Of a DNA stretch of 64,000 nt, positions 32,790 through 42,387 are shown one piece after another. Both the position numbers and the translations under genes were made by a program. Below the pieces are notes generated by a model. The model saw nothing but the letters and a program-made list of their open reading frames with translations. It was not told the origin of the DNA and did no database searches. Every line of letters begins with the position of its first letter. Within the stretch, counting starts at the first letter, position 1. This stretch comes from Streptomyces sp. NBC_01381 (GTDB taxonomy: Bacteria > Actinomycetota > Actinomycetes > Streptomycetales > Streptomycetaceae). Where the stretch lies: NCBI RefSeq assembly GCF_026340305.1, contig NZ_JAPEPI010000001.1, positions 2,790,001-2,854,000 of the forward strand. The letters are read 5' to 3'.

Positions 32790-33674
32790 CTAGTGCACGG
32801 CGTGCTCCGCCGCGGGGAACGTACCGCCCACCACGTCCTCGGCGAACGCCCGCGCCGCGCCGCTCATGACGCCCCGCAGATCCGCGTACTGCTTCACGAA
32901 GCGCGGCATCTTGCCGCCGGTGAGGCCCAGCATGTCCGTCCAGACGAGGACCTGCGCATCGCATCCGGCGCCGGCCCCGATCCCGACGGTCGGGATGTGC
33001 AGGGAGCGGGTGACCTCGGCGGCCAGTTCCTCCGGGACCAGCTCAAGGACGACCGCGAACGCGCCCGCGTCCTGCGCGGCCTTCGCGTCGCTGAGCAGCC
33101 GGTGCGCCGCCTCGTCGCCGCGGCCCTGCACGCGGTAGCCCATGGTGTTCACGGACTGCGGGGTGAGGCCGAGGTGGGACATGACGGGGATGCCCGAGGA
33201 GACGAGCAGCTCGGTCTGGGGGAGCGAGCGCTCGCCGCCCTCCAGCTTCACCGCGCCGACCCCGGCCTCCTTGACCAGGCGGGTCGCCGAACGGAGGGCC
33301 TGGACCGCGCCTTCCTGGTAGGAACCGAAGGGCAGGTCGCCGACGATCAGGGCACGTGACGTGCCCCGTACGACGGCCGCGGACAGCATGGTCATCTCGT
33401 CGAGGGTGACGGGCACGGTCGTCTCGTAGCCGAGGTGGCAGTTGCCCGCCGAGTCGCCGACCAGCATCACGGGAATGCCGGCTTCGTCGAAGACGGACGC
33501 GGTCATCGCGTCGTACGCGGTGAGCATGGGCCACTTCTCGCCGCGCTCCTTGGCGGCGGTGATGTCCCGGACGGTGATGCGGCGGGTGCTCTTGCCCCCG
33601 TACAGCGCCTTGCTGCTGTCGGACTTCTGGGCGGCACCCTCTGCCGGCTTCTGGGCAGCCGAAAGTTGCGTCAT
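32790..33674 (-). CDS. panB: 3-methyl-2-oxobutanoate hydroxymethyltransferase
   Basis: A 294-aa enzyme making ketopantoate from 2-oxoisovalerate and methylene-tetrahydrofolate, the first step to pantothenate and CoA. Signatures: [37 protein letters not shown] (metal-binding Asp), [20 protein letters not shown] and [23 protein letters not shown] 33674 follows GAAGGAG at good spacing; a GTG-type start 21 bp upstream is less likely. A Ser/Lys-rich N-terminal tail (about 1-30) precedes the barrel, as in other streptomycete PanB. A U-tract terminator follows. Confidence 0.95.
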   Translation of the reverse strand: MTQLSAAQKPAEGAAQKSDSSKALYGGKSTRRITVRDITAAKERGEKWPMLTAYDAMTASVFDEAGIPVMLVGDSAGNCHLGYETTVPVTLDEMTMLSAAVVRGTSRALIVGDLPFGSYQEGAVQALRSATRLVKEAGVGAVKLEGGERSLPQTELLVSSGIPVMSHLGLTPQSVNTMGYRVQGRGDEAAHRLLSDAKAAQDAGAFAVVLELVPEELAAEVTRSLHIPTVGIGAGAGCDAQVLVWTDMLGLTGGKMPRFVKQYADLRGVMSGAARAFAEDVVGGTFPAAEHAVH

Positions 33675-33826
33675 CGCAACGGCTCCTTCTCTCATCTCGA
33701 GGCGCCCTCACGGCGTCCCCGGATCACCTCCATGGTGGCACCGTGTGCCGCCCGACGGCTAGTGCACCCCCGCGTGATCCGGCCCATCCGGGCGGCGAGC
33801 ACCGGGCCGCGGGTAAATTCTTTCCA

Positions 33827-33845
33827 ATACGAGACGGTCTCGTAT
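33827..33845. promoter_or_regulatory. TetR operator upstream of MFS exporter
   Basis: A perfect 19-bp palindrome ATACGAGAC-G-GTCTCGTAT, 24 bp before the MFS start codon. The TetR gene at 35539 is the probable binder. It shares the half-site CGAGAC/GTCTCG with the sites at 5318-5398, but with a different spacer. Confidence 0.8.
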
Positions 33846-33869
33846 CGAAATGGTTCTAGGGTGAGGGAC

Positions 33870-35462
33870 ATGACTTCTCCTGCCGTCACCACCCCTCGTA
33901 TCCCGGAAGCCGTGCACCGGCGCCGCTGGGCGATCCTCGGCGTCCTGATGCTGAGCCTGCTGATCGTGGTGCTCGACAACTCGATCCTGAACGTCGCCAT
34001 CAAGACGATCTCGACCCCGGCCCCCACCGGCCTCGGCGCCACCCAGGGCGACCTGGAATGGGCCATCAACTCCTACACCCTGGTCTTCGCGGGACTGCTC
34101 TTCACCGCCGGACTGCTCGGCGACCGCATCGGCCGCAAGAAGGTCCTCATCGCGGGCCTCGCCGTCTTCGGCATCGGCTCGGCGCTCGCCGCCGAGTCCG
34201 GCTCGCCGGTCCAACTCATCCTGTTCCGCGCGGTGATGGGCCTCGGCGCCGCCTTCGTGATGCCCGCCACGCTCGCCGTCCTGATGAACGTCTTCGAGCG
34301 CGACGAGCAGCCCAAGGCCATCGGCATCTGGGCGGGCGGCGTCGGTCTCGCCATCGCGATCGGCCCCATCACCGGCGGCGTGCTCCTCGACCACTTCTGG
34401 TGGGGCTCGGTCTTCCTGGTCAACGTGCCGATCGTGATCCTCGCGATCGGGCTGATGATCTGGCTCGTGCCCGACTCCCGCGACCCGAAGCCGGGCCGTA
34501 TCGACCTGGTCGGCGTGGGCCTGTCCATCGTCGGCCTCGTGCTGCTCGTCTACGGCATCATCAAGGGCGGCCAGCTCGCCGACTTCACCGACCCCGCGGT
34601 CCTCGCGACGGTCGCCGCGGGCCTCGCCGTACTCGTCGTCTTCGTCCTGCACGAGAAGCGCAGCGACCACCCCTCGATCGACATCTCGTACTTCAAGAAC
34701 CGGGTCTTCTCGGCGGCCATCAGCGCCCTCGCGCTCGTCTTCTTCGCGCTGATGGGCGTGACCTTCTTCGCCGTCTTCTACACCCAGAGCGTGCGCGGCT
34801 ACTCGCCGCTGCAGACCGGCCTGTTGATGCTGCCGCTCGCCGCGGCCCAGCTCATCTTCGCGCCGCGCGCCCGCCTCGTCGTCGACCGCTTCGGCGTCCG
34901 CGCCGTCTGCACCGGCGGGCTGCTCACCATCGCCGCGATGCTCGCCGCCTTCACGGTCCTCGAGGCCGATACGCCGATCTGGATCCTGGAGGTCATCTTC
35001 TTCCTGATGGGCACCGGCATGGCGCACATCATGACGCCCGCGAGCGTCGTCATCATGCAGGCGCTGCCCCGCGAGAAGGCGGGCTCCGCCTCCGCGCTCA
35101 GCAACACCTTCCGCCAGGTGGGCGGCGCCCTGGGCATCGCCGTCCTCGGCTCGGTCCTCTCGGCCGCCTACCGCAGCGGCGTCGAGGACAAGCTCACCCT
35201 GCTGCCCGCCGAAGTGCGGCACACCGCGGGCGAGTCCATCGAGGCCACGCTCGGCGTCGCGGCCAAGCTCGGCCCGCGCGGCGAACCGCTGGTGTCCGCG
35301 GCCCACGACTCCTTCCTGCACGCCATGCACATCACCGCGCTCTGCGGCGCGGGCGTCGCCCTGTTCGGCGTCGTGATCACCGCCCTGTTCCTGCCGGGCC
35401 GCGCACCGCGGGAGCCGGAGGCGGAGCACAAGGAGGCGGAGCCGGTGGGCGCGGGGCGTTGA
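33870..35462 (+). CDS. DHA2-family (14-helix) MFS drug exporter
   Basis: A 530-aa exporter of the EmrB/QacA group. Features: [10 protein letters not shown] (motif D1-like), [16 protein letters not shown] (motif A), [21 protein letters not shown] and [25 protein letters not shown] (motif C), with 14 predicted helices. Such pumps expel dyes, quaternary amines or antibiotics with protons. ATG 33870 is chosen with GTGAGGG just upstream. The promoter carries a perfect operator-like palindrome, and a TetR gene follows 76 bp after the stop, a standard self-regulated efflux pair. A hydrophilic Glu-rich tail ends the protein. Confidence 0.92.
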   Translation: MTSPAVTTPRIPEAVHRRRWAILGVLMLSLLIVVLDNSILNVAIKTISTPAPTGLGATQGDLEWAINSYTLVFAGLLFTAGLLGDRIGRKKVLIAGLAVFGIGSALAAESGSPVQLILFRAVMGLGAAFVMPATLAVLMNVFERDEQPKAIGIWAGGVGLAIAIGPITGGVLLDHFWWGSVFLVNVPIVILAIGLMIWLVPDSRDPKPGRIDLVGVGLSIVGLVLLVYGIIKGGQLADFTDPAVLATVAAGLAVLVVFVLHEKRSDHPSIDISYFKNRVFSAAISALALVFFALMGVTFFAVFYTQSVRGYSPLQTGLLMLPLAAAQLIFAPRARLVVDRFGVRAVCTGGLLTIAAMLAAFTVLEADTPIWILEVIFFLMGTGMAHIMTPASVVIMQALPREKAGSASALSNTFRQVGGALGIAVLGSVLSAAYRSGVEDKLTLLPAEVRHTAGESIEATLGVAAKLGPRGEPLVSAAHDSFLHAMHITALCGAGVALFGVVITALFLPGRAPREPEAEHKEAEPVGAGR

Positions 35463-35538
35463 CCGGGGCGCCGGGCCGGGAAGGGACAATCGGCCTGGCG
35501 GTACGCCGGATACGCCGGATGCGAGAGACGGAGCAGAT

Positions 35539-36138
35539 GTGGTCGACACAGCCAGAGGTGTCCGGGGGCGTCCCCGCAGCGAGGCCGTGGAGCGGGCCAT
35601 CATCGAGGGCGTACTGAAGCTGATGGAGGAGGGCGTGCCGCTCGCCGAGCTCTCCATCGAGCGGATCGCGCGCACCGTCGGCGTCGGCAAGGCCACCATC
35701 TACCGGCGCTGGAACGGCAAGGAGGAGCTCTTCGTCGACATTCTGCGCTCGGTGGACGACCCGCCGCCCGAGCTGGCGGGCGAATCGATGCGCGGCGATC
35801 TCATCACCCTCCTCGACCACCTGCGCAGGCGCGGCGTGAACATGCGCGCATCCGCCATGCTGCACAACGTGTTCGCGCAGATGAAGAGCCTGCCGAAGCT
35901 GTGGGACGCCTACCACGCCACCGTCGTCGCGCCGCAGCGCCGCGTCATGCTCGACGTGCTGCGCCGAGGCGTCGAGAACGGCGAACTGCGCGCCGACGTC
36001 GACATCATGCTCGCCAACGACCTCTTCGTCGGACCCATGCTCGTACGCACCGTCATGCGCTCCGACGCGCCGCTCGACGAGGACCTCGCCGAGCGGATGG
36101 TCGACGCCGTTCTCGACGGGCTGCGGCCCACGGGGTGA
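35539..36138 (+). CDS. TetR/AcrR-family repressor of the adjacent MFS exporter
   Basis: A 199-aa regulator starting at GTG 35539 (GGAG a few bases upstream; the ATG two bases earlier is out of frame). The helix-turn-helix is SIERIARTVGVGKATIYRRWNGKEELF-like, with the recognition helix GVGKATIYRR. The C-terminal half matches TetR_C ligand domains (NMRASAMLHNVFAQMKSLP). Position directly after the exporter, and a 19-bp palindrome before that exporter, support the role of efflux repressor. The ligand is unknown. The recognition helix is very close to that of the TetR at 5425, consistent with shared operator half-sites. Confidence 0.9.
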   Translation: MVDTARGVRGRPRSEAVERAIIEGVLKLMEEGVPLAELSIERIARTVGVGKATIYRRWNGKEELFVDILRSVDDPPPELAGESMRGDLITLLDHLRRRGVNMRASAMLHNVFAQMKSLPKLWDAYHATVVAPQRRVMLDVLRRGVENGELRADVDIMLANDLFVGPMLVRTVMRSDAPLDEDLAERMVDAVLDGLRPTG

Positions 36139-36311
36139 ATGTGCGCGTTTCGTCACAGCGGCCCGTTGTGCGGGGGGATGTGGAACCTGCCGTGCCGCGC
36201 CGCTCGTCCTCGTCCCGTACGGCCGTCACGGACGGCGGGGAGGACACCCGATCATCGCCTAGGGTTTCAGGGGCGAAGACGGTTGCACGGCAGAGTTGAG
36301 GCGACGAGCGT

Positions 36312-37337
36312 ATGGCGCAGGCGTATGTGACGGAGACGGGCAGCGGCGGCTCGGAGCCCGGCCGCCAGGGGTCCCGGCTCCGGCGCCTGGTCGACGGGTG
36401 GCGCGGCGACCGGGGCATCTGGCGGCGCGGGCTCGTCACCGCGGCGGTCGCGGTGCTGCTCACCCTGGTGATGCTCTTCCACGCACAGATCCCGAACGGC
36501 ATCGGCAACCTCGGCAGCCTCATCGAGACGTTCCTGCCCTGGCTCGGCGTGCTGATCCCCGTGCTGTTCGTCATCGGCATCGTCCGCAAGTCCGCGACCG
36601 CGCTGATCGCCGTGCTGCTGCCCGCGGTGATCTGGCTGGGCTCCTTCGGCGGTCTGATCACCACCAAGTCCTCCGGCACCGGTGGCGACCTCACCGTCGC
36701 CACCCACAACGTGAACGCGGAGAACGCGGACCCGGCGGGCACCGCCCGTGACGTCGCCGCGTCCGGCGCCGACGTCGTGGCCCTGGAGGAGCTCACGGCG
36801 GATGCCGTCCCGACGTACGAGAAGGCCCTGGCCGGCACCTACAAGTACCACTCGGTGCAGGGCACGGTCGGCCTGTGGAGCAAGTACCCGCTGACCGGCA
36901 CCAAGCCCGTCGACATCAAGCTCGGCTGGACCCGTGCGATGCGGACCACGGTCAACAGCCCCAAGGGCGAGGTCGCCGTGTACGTCGCCCATCTGCCGTC
37001 GGTGCGGGTCAAGCTGGACGCGGGCTTCACCGCCAACCAGCGGGACGCCAGCGCGGACGCGCTCGGCGAGGCGATCGCCGACGAGCAGGTCTCCAAGGTC
37101 GTGCTGCTCGGCGACCTGAACGGCACGATGAACGACCGCGCCCTGAACGCGGTCACCTCCCAGATGCGCTCCACGCAGGGCGCGGCGGGCGACGGCTTCG
37201 GGTTCAGCTGGCCCGCGTCGTTCCCGATGGCGCGGATCGACCAGATCATGGTCAAGGGCGTCGAGCCGGTGTCGTCGTGGACGCTGCCGGAGACGGGCAG
37301 CGATCATCTGCCGATCGCGGCGCGGGTCGAGCTCTAG
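36312..37337 (+). CDS. Membrane-anchored endonuclease/exonuclease/phosphatase (EEP) family protein
   Basis: A 341-aa protein with a basic cytoplasmic N-terminus (about 1-38), three membrane helices (about 40-115), and an external EEP domain (about 125-341). Metal and catalytic motifs: VATHNVNAENA (Asn), VALEELTADAVP (Glu), VYVAHLPSVR (His), LLGDLNGTMND (Asp/Asn), MARIDQIMV (Asp) and GSDHLPIAA (Asp-His). The family includes nucleases, sphingomyelinases and phosphatases; the substrate is not clear, but the predicted orientation puts the active site outside the cell, favouring a nuclease or phosphodiesterase. ATG 36312 is chosen; no strong ribosome site. Confidence 0.85.
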   Translation: MAQAYVTETGSGGSEPGRQGSRLRRLVDGWRGDRGIWRRGLVTAAVAVLLTLVMLFHAQIPNGIGNLGSLIETFLPWLGVLIPVLFVIGIVRKSATALIAVLLPAVIWLGSFGGLITTKSSGTGGDLTVATHNVNAENADPAGTARDVAASGADVVALEELTADAVPTYEKALAGTYKYHSVQGTVGLWSKYPLTGTKPVDIKLGWTRAMRTTVNSPKGEVAVYVAHLPSVRVKLDAGFTANQRDASADALGEAIADEQVSKVVLLGDLNGTMNDRALNAVTSQMRSTQGAAGDGFGFSWPASFPMARIDQIMVKGVEPVSSWTLPETGSDHLPIAARVEL

Positions 37338-37409
37338 CCTTTGGTGCACCCCTTTAGTGCACCGCACATCCGCTCTTAACCTCACGGAATACTGGGCCTG
37401 AGAGGCTTT

Positions 37410-37433
37410 GTTCCGTACGTAAACTTACGGAAC
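37410..37433. promoter_or_regulatory. Operator-like imperfect palindrome upstream of MFS gene
   Basis: Arms GTTCCGTACGT and ACTTACGGAAC (one mismatch) around AA, 35 bp before the MFS start codon. This form is typical of TetR-family operators, but no regulator gene is adjacent. Confidence 0.65.
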
Positions 37434-37467
37434 ACACTCCCTCCTGCGCTCCCCCGGAAGGTTCTTC

Positions 37468-38679
37468 ATGCCCCTGGCCCTGCTCGCCCTAGCCGTGGGC
37501 GCCTTTGGCATCGGTACGACCGAGTTCGTGATGATGGGCCTGCTGCCCAATGTCGCGGACGACCTGGACATCTCCATCCCCACCGCCGGGCACCTGGTCT
37601 CGGCGTACGCACTCGGCGTCGTCAGCGGCGCCCCGCTGCTCGCCGCCGTCACCGCGCGGATGCCGCGCCGCCGTGTCCTGATCGGCCTCATGGTCCTCTT
37701 CGTGGCCGGCAACGTGCTCTCGGCCGCCGCCCCCGACTACCACTGGCTGATGGCGGCCCGCTTCCTCAGCGGACTTCCGCACGGCGCGTTCTTCGGCGTC
37801 GGCGCGGTCGTCGCGACCGGGCTCGTCGCCCCCGAGCGCAAGGCCCGCTCGGTCTCCCTGATGTTCCTCGGCCTGACCGTCGCCAACATCGTGGGCGTGC
37901 CGGTGGGCACCGCGATGGGGCAGCAGCTCGGCTGGCGCGCGACGTTCCTCGCGGTCAGCGCGATCGGCCTCGCGGCGATAGCGGCGCTCGCCCTGCTCGT
38001 CCCCGCCGACCACGGCCACGGTGAGCGCGGCGGGCTGCGCGGAGAGCTCCGGGCGCTCGGCAGCGTTCCGGTGTGGCTGGCGCTGGGCACGACCGTCGCG
38101 GGCTTCGGGGCGCTGTTCTCGGCGTACAGCTATGTGACGCCCATGCTCACGGACGCGGCGGGCTACGCCGAATCCAGCGTTACGTTGCTGCTCGCGCTGT
38201 TCGGTGTCGGCGCCACCGCGGGCAACCTGCTGGGCGGGCGCCTCGCGGACCACTCGCTGCGGGGGACGCTGTTCGGCGGCCTGGCGTCGCTGGTGGTCGT
38301 CCTCGCGCTGTTCCCGCTGCTGATGGGCGCCGCGTGGAGCGCCGCGCTGGCCGTGATGCTGCTCGGCATGGCGGCGTTCACGACGGGTTCGCCGCTGCAG
38401 CTGATGGTGATGGAGAAGGCGTCGGCCGCCCCGTCCCTGGCCTCCTCCGCCAACCAGGCGGCGTTCAACCTCGCGAACGCCGGGGGCGCGTGGATCGGCG
38501 GCCTTGCGCTGGCGGCAGGCTTCGGGGTGACGTCCCCGGCGGTGACGGGAGCGGCGCTGGCCGTTCTCGGCCTCGGGGTGGCCGGGGTGGCGTATCTGGT
38601 GGACCTGCGGGCGCCGGTGGCGGGCAGCGAGCGGCTCGTCGCCTCCCACTCCCCGCACCCGGAGCCGTCCCGCCGGTAG
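37468..38679 (+). CDS. MFS exporter, AraJ/Cmx (chloramphenicol efflux-like) group
   Basis: A 403-aa 12-helix transporter with almost no N-terminal tail: MPLALLALAVGAFGIGTTEFVMMGLLPNVA-type start, then RMPRRRVLIGLM (loop 2-3), AARFLSGLPHGAFFGVGAVVA and VPVGTAMGQQLGWRATF. These match the DHA1 AraJ/Cmx/YdhP branch, which includes chloramphenicol and arabinose exporters. The substrate is unknown. ATG 37468 follows CCCGGAAGG. A TetR-type palindrome lies in its promoter without a neighbouring regulator, so control must come from elsewhere. Confidence 0.9.
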   Translation: MPLALLALAVGAFGIGTTEFVMMGLLPNVADDLDISIPTAGHLVSAYALGVVSGAPLLAAVTARMPRRRVLIGLMVLFVAGNVLSAAAPDYHWLMAARFLSGLPHGAFFGVGAVVATGLVAPERKARSVSLMFLGLTVANIVGVPVGTAMGQQLGWRATFLAVSAIGLAAIAALALLVPADHGHGERGGLRGELRALGSVPVWLALGTTVAGFGALFSAYSYVTPMLTDAAGYAESSVTLLLALFGVGATAGNLLGGRLADHSLRGTLFGGLASLVVVLALFPLLMGAAWSAALAVMLLGMAAFTTGSPLQLMVMEKASAAPSLASSANQAAFNLANAGGAWIGGLALAAGFGVTSPAVTGAALAVLGLGVAGVAYLVDLRAPVAGSERLVASHSPHPEPSRR

Positions 38680-38697
38680 GCCCGCAGGCCCCCGGGG

Positions 38698-40449
38698 TCA
38701 GACCGACTCCCGCCAGCGATTGGTGATCGGGAGGCGGCGGTCCTTGCCGAAGCCCTTGGCGGAGATCTTCGTGCCCGGCGGGTACTGGCGGCGCTTGTAC
38801 TCGGCGGTGTCCACCATCCTCAGGGTCTTCACCACCAGCTCCCGCTCGTGCCCGGCGGCGACGATCGCGTCCGCGCCCTGGTCCCGGTCGACGTACATCT
38901 CCAGGATCGCGTCCAGGACCGGGTAGTCCGGGAGCGAGTCCGTGTCCACCTGGTCCGGACGCAGTTCGGCGCTCGGCGGCTTGGTGATGGAGTTCTCCGG
39001 GATCGGCGGGGTCTGGCCCCGCTCGACCGCCGCGCGGTTGCGCCACTCGGCGAGCCGGAAGATCAGGGTCTTGTACACGTCCTTGATCGGCCCGTACGCC
39101 CCGACCGAGTCGCCGTACAGCGTCGAATAGCCCACCGCCAGCTCGGACTTGTTGCCGGGCGCCAGGACGATGTGGCCCTCCTGGTTGGAGATCGCCATCA
39201 GCATCGTGCCGCGAAGGCGCGACTGCAGGTTCTCCTCGGCGAGCCCGGTCAGGCCGAGCGACCCCATGTACGCGTCGAACATCGGCGCGATCGGCACGGT
39301 CCGGAAGTTCAGTCCCGTACGCCGGGCCAGCTCCTCCGCGTCGCCGATGGAGTGGTCCGAGGAGTAGCGGGACGGCATGGCCACGCCGTACACGTTCTGC
39401 GCGCCGAGCGCGTCGCAGGCGATCGCCGCGACGAGCGCGGAGTCGATTCCGCCGGAGAGCCCGATCAGGACGGTGCTGAAGCCGTTCTTCGCGGCATACG
39501 CCCGCAGGCCCACGACCAGCGCCGAGTACACCTCCTCGTCGTCGTCGAGCCGCTCCGCGTACCCGCCGGTGAGCTCGGGCTCGTACGTGGGGAGAGGCTC
39601 CTCCGACACCGTGACGTGCTCGATGCGCAGGCCGTCGTCCACGACGCCCGACGGCACGGCACCGGCCGCGGGCAGGTCCAGGTCGAGCACGACGCAGCCC
39701 TCGGCGAACTGCGGCGCCCGCGCGATGACTTCGCCGTCCCGGTCCACGACGATCGAGTCGCCGTCGAAGACGAGCTCGTCCTGGCCGCCGATCATGGCGA
39801 GATACGCGGTGGTGCAGCCCGCCTCCTGGGCGCGCTTGCGGACGAGTTCCAGCCGCTGGTCGTCCTTGTTGCGCTCGTACGGCGAGGCGTTGACGGAGAG
39901 CAGCAGGCCCGCCCCCGCGGTGCGCGTCGCGGGCACGCGGCCGCCGTCCTGCCAGAGGTCCTCACAGATCGCCAGCGCCACGTCGACGCCCCGCACCCGC
40001 ACGATCGGCAGGGTCTCGCCCGGCACGAAGTAGCGGAACTCGTCGAAGACCCCGTAGTTGGGGAGGTGGTGCTTGGAGAAGGTGAGCACGGCCTCGCCGC
40101 GGTGCAGCACGGCGGCGGCGTTGCGCGGGGCGCCCGCCGGCTGGCCGTACTTCGGCTTGGCCTCCTCGGTGCGGTCGAGATAGCCGACGACGACCGGCAG
40201 CTCTCCGAAGCCTTCGTCGGCAAGACGCGCGGCGAGCGCGCGCAGCGCGTCCCGCGAGGCCTGAACGAAGGACGGCCGCAGCGCGAGGTCCTCGACGGGG
40301 TAGCCGGTCAGCGCCATCTCGGGGAACGCGACAAGGTGCGCCCCCTGCTCGGCGGAGTGCCGGGTCCAATGGACGATCGCCTCGGCGTTCCCGGCGAGAT
40401 CGCCGACCGTCGAGTCGATCTGATTCAGGGCGAGGCGTAGTTGAGGCAC
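38698..40449 (-). CDS. nadE: Glutamine-dependent NAD+ synthetase
   Basis: A 583-aa two-domain enzyme. The N-terminal nitrilase-type glutaminase has the Glu-Lys-Cys triad in FPEMALTGYP, FSKHHLPNYG and LAICEDLW. The C-terminal synthetase has the PP-loop IGLSGGIDSALVAAI, then SRYSSDHSIGDA and APGNKSELAVGYSTLYGD. It amidates nicotinic acid adenine dinucleotide to NAD+ with ammonia channelled from glutamine. GTG 40449 (next residues PQLRLALNQID) fits the family N-terminus; a TTG at 40470 would add seven residues and has no better ribosome site. It converges on the MFS gene. Confidence 0.95.
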   Translation of the reverse strand: MPQLRLALNQIDSTVGDLAGNAEAIVHWTRHSAEQGAHLVAFPEMALTGYPVEDLALRPSFVQASRDALRALAARLADEGFGELPVVVGYLDRTEEAKPKYGQPAGAPRNAAAVLHRGEAVLTFSKHHLPNYGVFDEFRYFVPGETLPIVRVRGVDVALAICEDLWQDGGRVPATRTAGAGLLLSVNASPYERNKDDQRLELVRKRAQEAGCTTAYLAMIGGQDELVFDGDSIVVDRDGEVIARAPQFAEGCVVLDLDLPAAGAVPSGVVDDGLRIEHVTVSEEPLPTYEPELTGGYAERLDDDEEVYSALVVGLRAYAAKNGFSTVLIGLSGGIDSALVAAIACDALGAQNVYGVAMPSRYSSDHSIGDAEELARRTGLNFRTVPIAPMFDAYMGSLGLTGLAEENLQSRLRGTMLMAISNQEGHIVLAPGNKSELAVGYSTLYGDSVGAYGPIKDVYKTLIFRLAEWRNRAAVERGQTPPIPENSITKPPSAELRPDQVDTDSLPDYPVLDAILEMYVDRDQGADAIVAAGHERELVVKTLRMVDTAEYKRRQYPPGTKISAKGFGKDRRLPITNRWRESV

Positions 40450-40523
40450 GGGGCCCAGTGTAATCGTCAAAGCGACGCGATGCCCCCTCGGGCAGGTGTG
40501 GGGCGCCCCACGTCGGCGGCCCG

Positions 40524-40561
40524 GGCGGGCCCGGCATCTCCTGTGGAGTACCGGGCCCGCC
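40524..40561. terminator. Hairpin after multicopper oxidase gene
   Basis: Perfect 11-bp arms (40524-40534 with 40551-40561: GGCGGGCCCGG and CCGGGCCCGCC) and a 16-nt loop, starting 6 bp beyond the minus-strand stop at 40568. No U-tract. Confidence 0.55.
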
Positions 40562-40567
40562 GAGGTG

Positions 40568-42253
40568 TCAGCGGCGGTAGCCGAGGACCGTCATCATCCC
40601 GGCCTCCGAGTGGTACACGTTGTGGCAGTGGATCATCCACAGGCCCGGGTTGTCGGCTTCGAAGTCCACCGTCAGCGTGCCGTTCGGCAGGATCACCGCG
40701 GTGTCCTTGCGGGGGCCGCCCGCCACGTTCGCCAGGGCGAAGGTGTGGCCGTGCAGATGGACCGGGTGCCACATCGACGTGGAGTTGGCGAAGACGAGCC
40801 GGACGCGCTCGCCCGCGCGGACGGGGTGGCGCTGGTCGGGGTCGTAGGGCTTTTTGTCGAACGCCCAGTCGTACTTGGCCATCCCTCCCGTCAGCCGGAT
40901 CCTGATCGTGCGGTCCGGCTTGCGGGACGGGAGCGCGACCGACTCCGCCGCCCGCAGCTTGTCCGCCGTCAGGAGGCGGCCCTTGAGCTCCTTGGGGCGG
41001 ACCGAGGCGGAGGGCGCCGAGCCGCCGCCCGTGCGCAGGACCGCGAGCGCCGCCGCCTTCTTGCCCTCGGCCGCCGCGGTCAGCGGGAACACGCCGTCCC
41101 CCGCGGTGACGAGCACGTCATAGCGCTCGCCCATGCCGAGCAGCAGCGCGTCCGTCTTCGCGTGCTCCACGGGGAAGCCGTCCGTGTGCGTCACCGTCAT
41201 CTCGTGGCCGCCGAGCGCCACCCGGAAGGCCGTGTCGCCGCCCGCGTTGATGATGCGCAGGCGGATGCGGTCGCCGGGACGGGCCTTGAACGACGAAGGC
41301 GCGTCCGGCGTACGGCCGTTGATCAGGTAGTGCGGGTAGGCCACGTCGCCCGCGTCGCCGCCGAGCAGGTCGCTCTTGGCGCCCATCATCACGCGGGAGG
41401 GGCCGGAGGGGCCAGAGGGATCGGAGGGCTTGGGGGATTTGTTCGTGCGCATCGACATGTTCGACATGTCGTGGCCGCTGTGGTCGGTGCCGCCCGTGTC
41501 ACCCCCTTCCTTCTTCTCCTCGCCGTCCCCGCCCATGTCATGGCCGCCCATGCCCTTGCTGAGCTCCGCGAGGACGGCGTCCGGCGTCGAGCCGTCGACG
41601 CCGTCCACCCAGTCGTCGAGGGCGACGACCCACTCCTTGTCGTACTTCAAGGGCTCCTTGGGGTCCTCCACGATCAGTGGTGCGTACAGACCGCGGTCCT
41701 GCTGGGTGCCCGAGTGGGGATGGAACCAGTACGTCCCCGGGTGCGGCACCGCGAAGCGGTAGGTGAAGTCCGCGCCGGGCTTGATCGCCTGCTGGGTGAG
41801 GCCGGGGACGCCGTCCATGTCGTTGCGCAGGGTTAGGCCGTGCCAGTGCAGGGACGTGGGCTCCGGGAGATGGTTGGCCAGCGTGAGGGCGAGCGTGTCG
41901 CCCGCGGTGACGCGGACTTCCTTGCCGGGCAGCCGGTCGCCGTACGCCCAGGTCCTGACCGAGCGGCCGCCGAGGTCGAGCTTGGCCTTCATGGCCATCA
42001 GCTTCACCTCGCGGACCGCGCCGCCGGCTCGCTTCTTCTCCGCGGCGTCGACTTCCTTGCCGGACGGGTCGACATAACCCTCGGGCGCGGAGCCGCCGCC
42101 CTCACCGCTGCCGTGCCCGCCGTGGCCCGAGCCGGAACCGGAACCGGAGCAGGCCGTCAGGATTCCCGAACCGGCGACGGCGGTCGCGGCGCCGAGCAGG
42201 GCACGGCGCGAGGGGGCGCGCAGGGCTTGAGTGCGCGGGGGTTGAGTGCGCAT
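40568..42253 (-). CDS. Multicopper oxidase, Tat-exported lipoprotein
   Basis: A 561-aa three-domain cupredoxin oxidase. The signal has twin arginines (SRRALLGAAT, RR 16-17) and a lipobox ILTAC (Cys35), so it is probably folded before export and lipid-anchored. Copper motifs: HWHGL, WFHPHSG, HPVHLHGHTF and HCHNVYHSEAGMM, giving the type 1, 2 and 3 sites. A Met/His-rich insertion (about 225-270, with GHDMGGDG, DHSGHDMSNMSM) resembles copper-binding loops of CueO/CopA. Likely role: oxidation of Cu(I), metals or phenolics at the cell surface. ATG 42253 is chosen because the signal begins there. A His/Met-rich membrane protein gene lies upstream on the same strand, supporting copper handling. Confidence 0.92.
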   Translation of the reverse strand: MRTQPPRTQALRAPSRRALLGAATAVAGSGILTACSGSGSGSGHGGHGSGEGGGSAPEGYVDPSGKEVDAAEKKRAGGAVREVKLMAMKAKLDLGGRSVRTWAYGDRLPGKEVRVTAGDTLALTLANHLPEPTSLHWHGLTLRNDMDGVPGLTQQAIKPGADFTYRFAVPHPGTYWFHPHSGTQQDRGLYAPLIVEDPKEPLKYDKEWVVALDDWVDGVDGSTPDAVLAELSKGMGGHDMGGDGEEKKEGGDTGGTDHSGHDMSNMSMRTNKSPKPSDPSGPSGPSRVMMGAKSDLLGGDAGDVAYPHYLINGRTPDAPSSFKARPGDRIRLRIINAGGDTAFRVALGGHEMTVTHTDGFPVEHAKTDALLLGMGERYDVLVTAGDGVFPLTAAAEGKKAAALAVLRTGGGSAPSASVRPKELKGRLLTADKLRAAESVALPSRKPDRTIRIRLTGGMAKYDWAFDKKPYDPDQRHPVRAGERVRLVFANSTSMWHPVHLHGHTFALANVAGGPRKDTAVILPNGTLTVDFEADNPGLWMIHCHNVYHSEAGMMTVLGYRR

Positions 42254-42387
42254 GGCTGAGTAACACCTCGTCTTGGTGGTGCGTGCAGATGGGCGCATCT
42301 GCTGCTTCTGATACACCGCTCGGCGCCCGGAGGTTCCCATCGGGCATCCCCCGGTCGCGGGCAGCGCGAAGCAGCCGGTGCGCCGGC

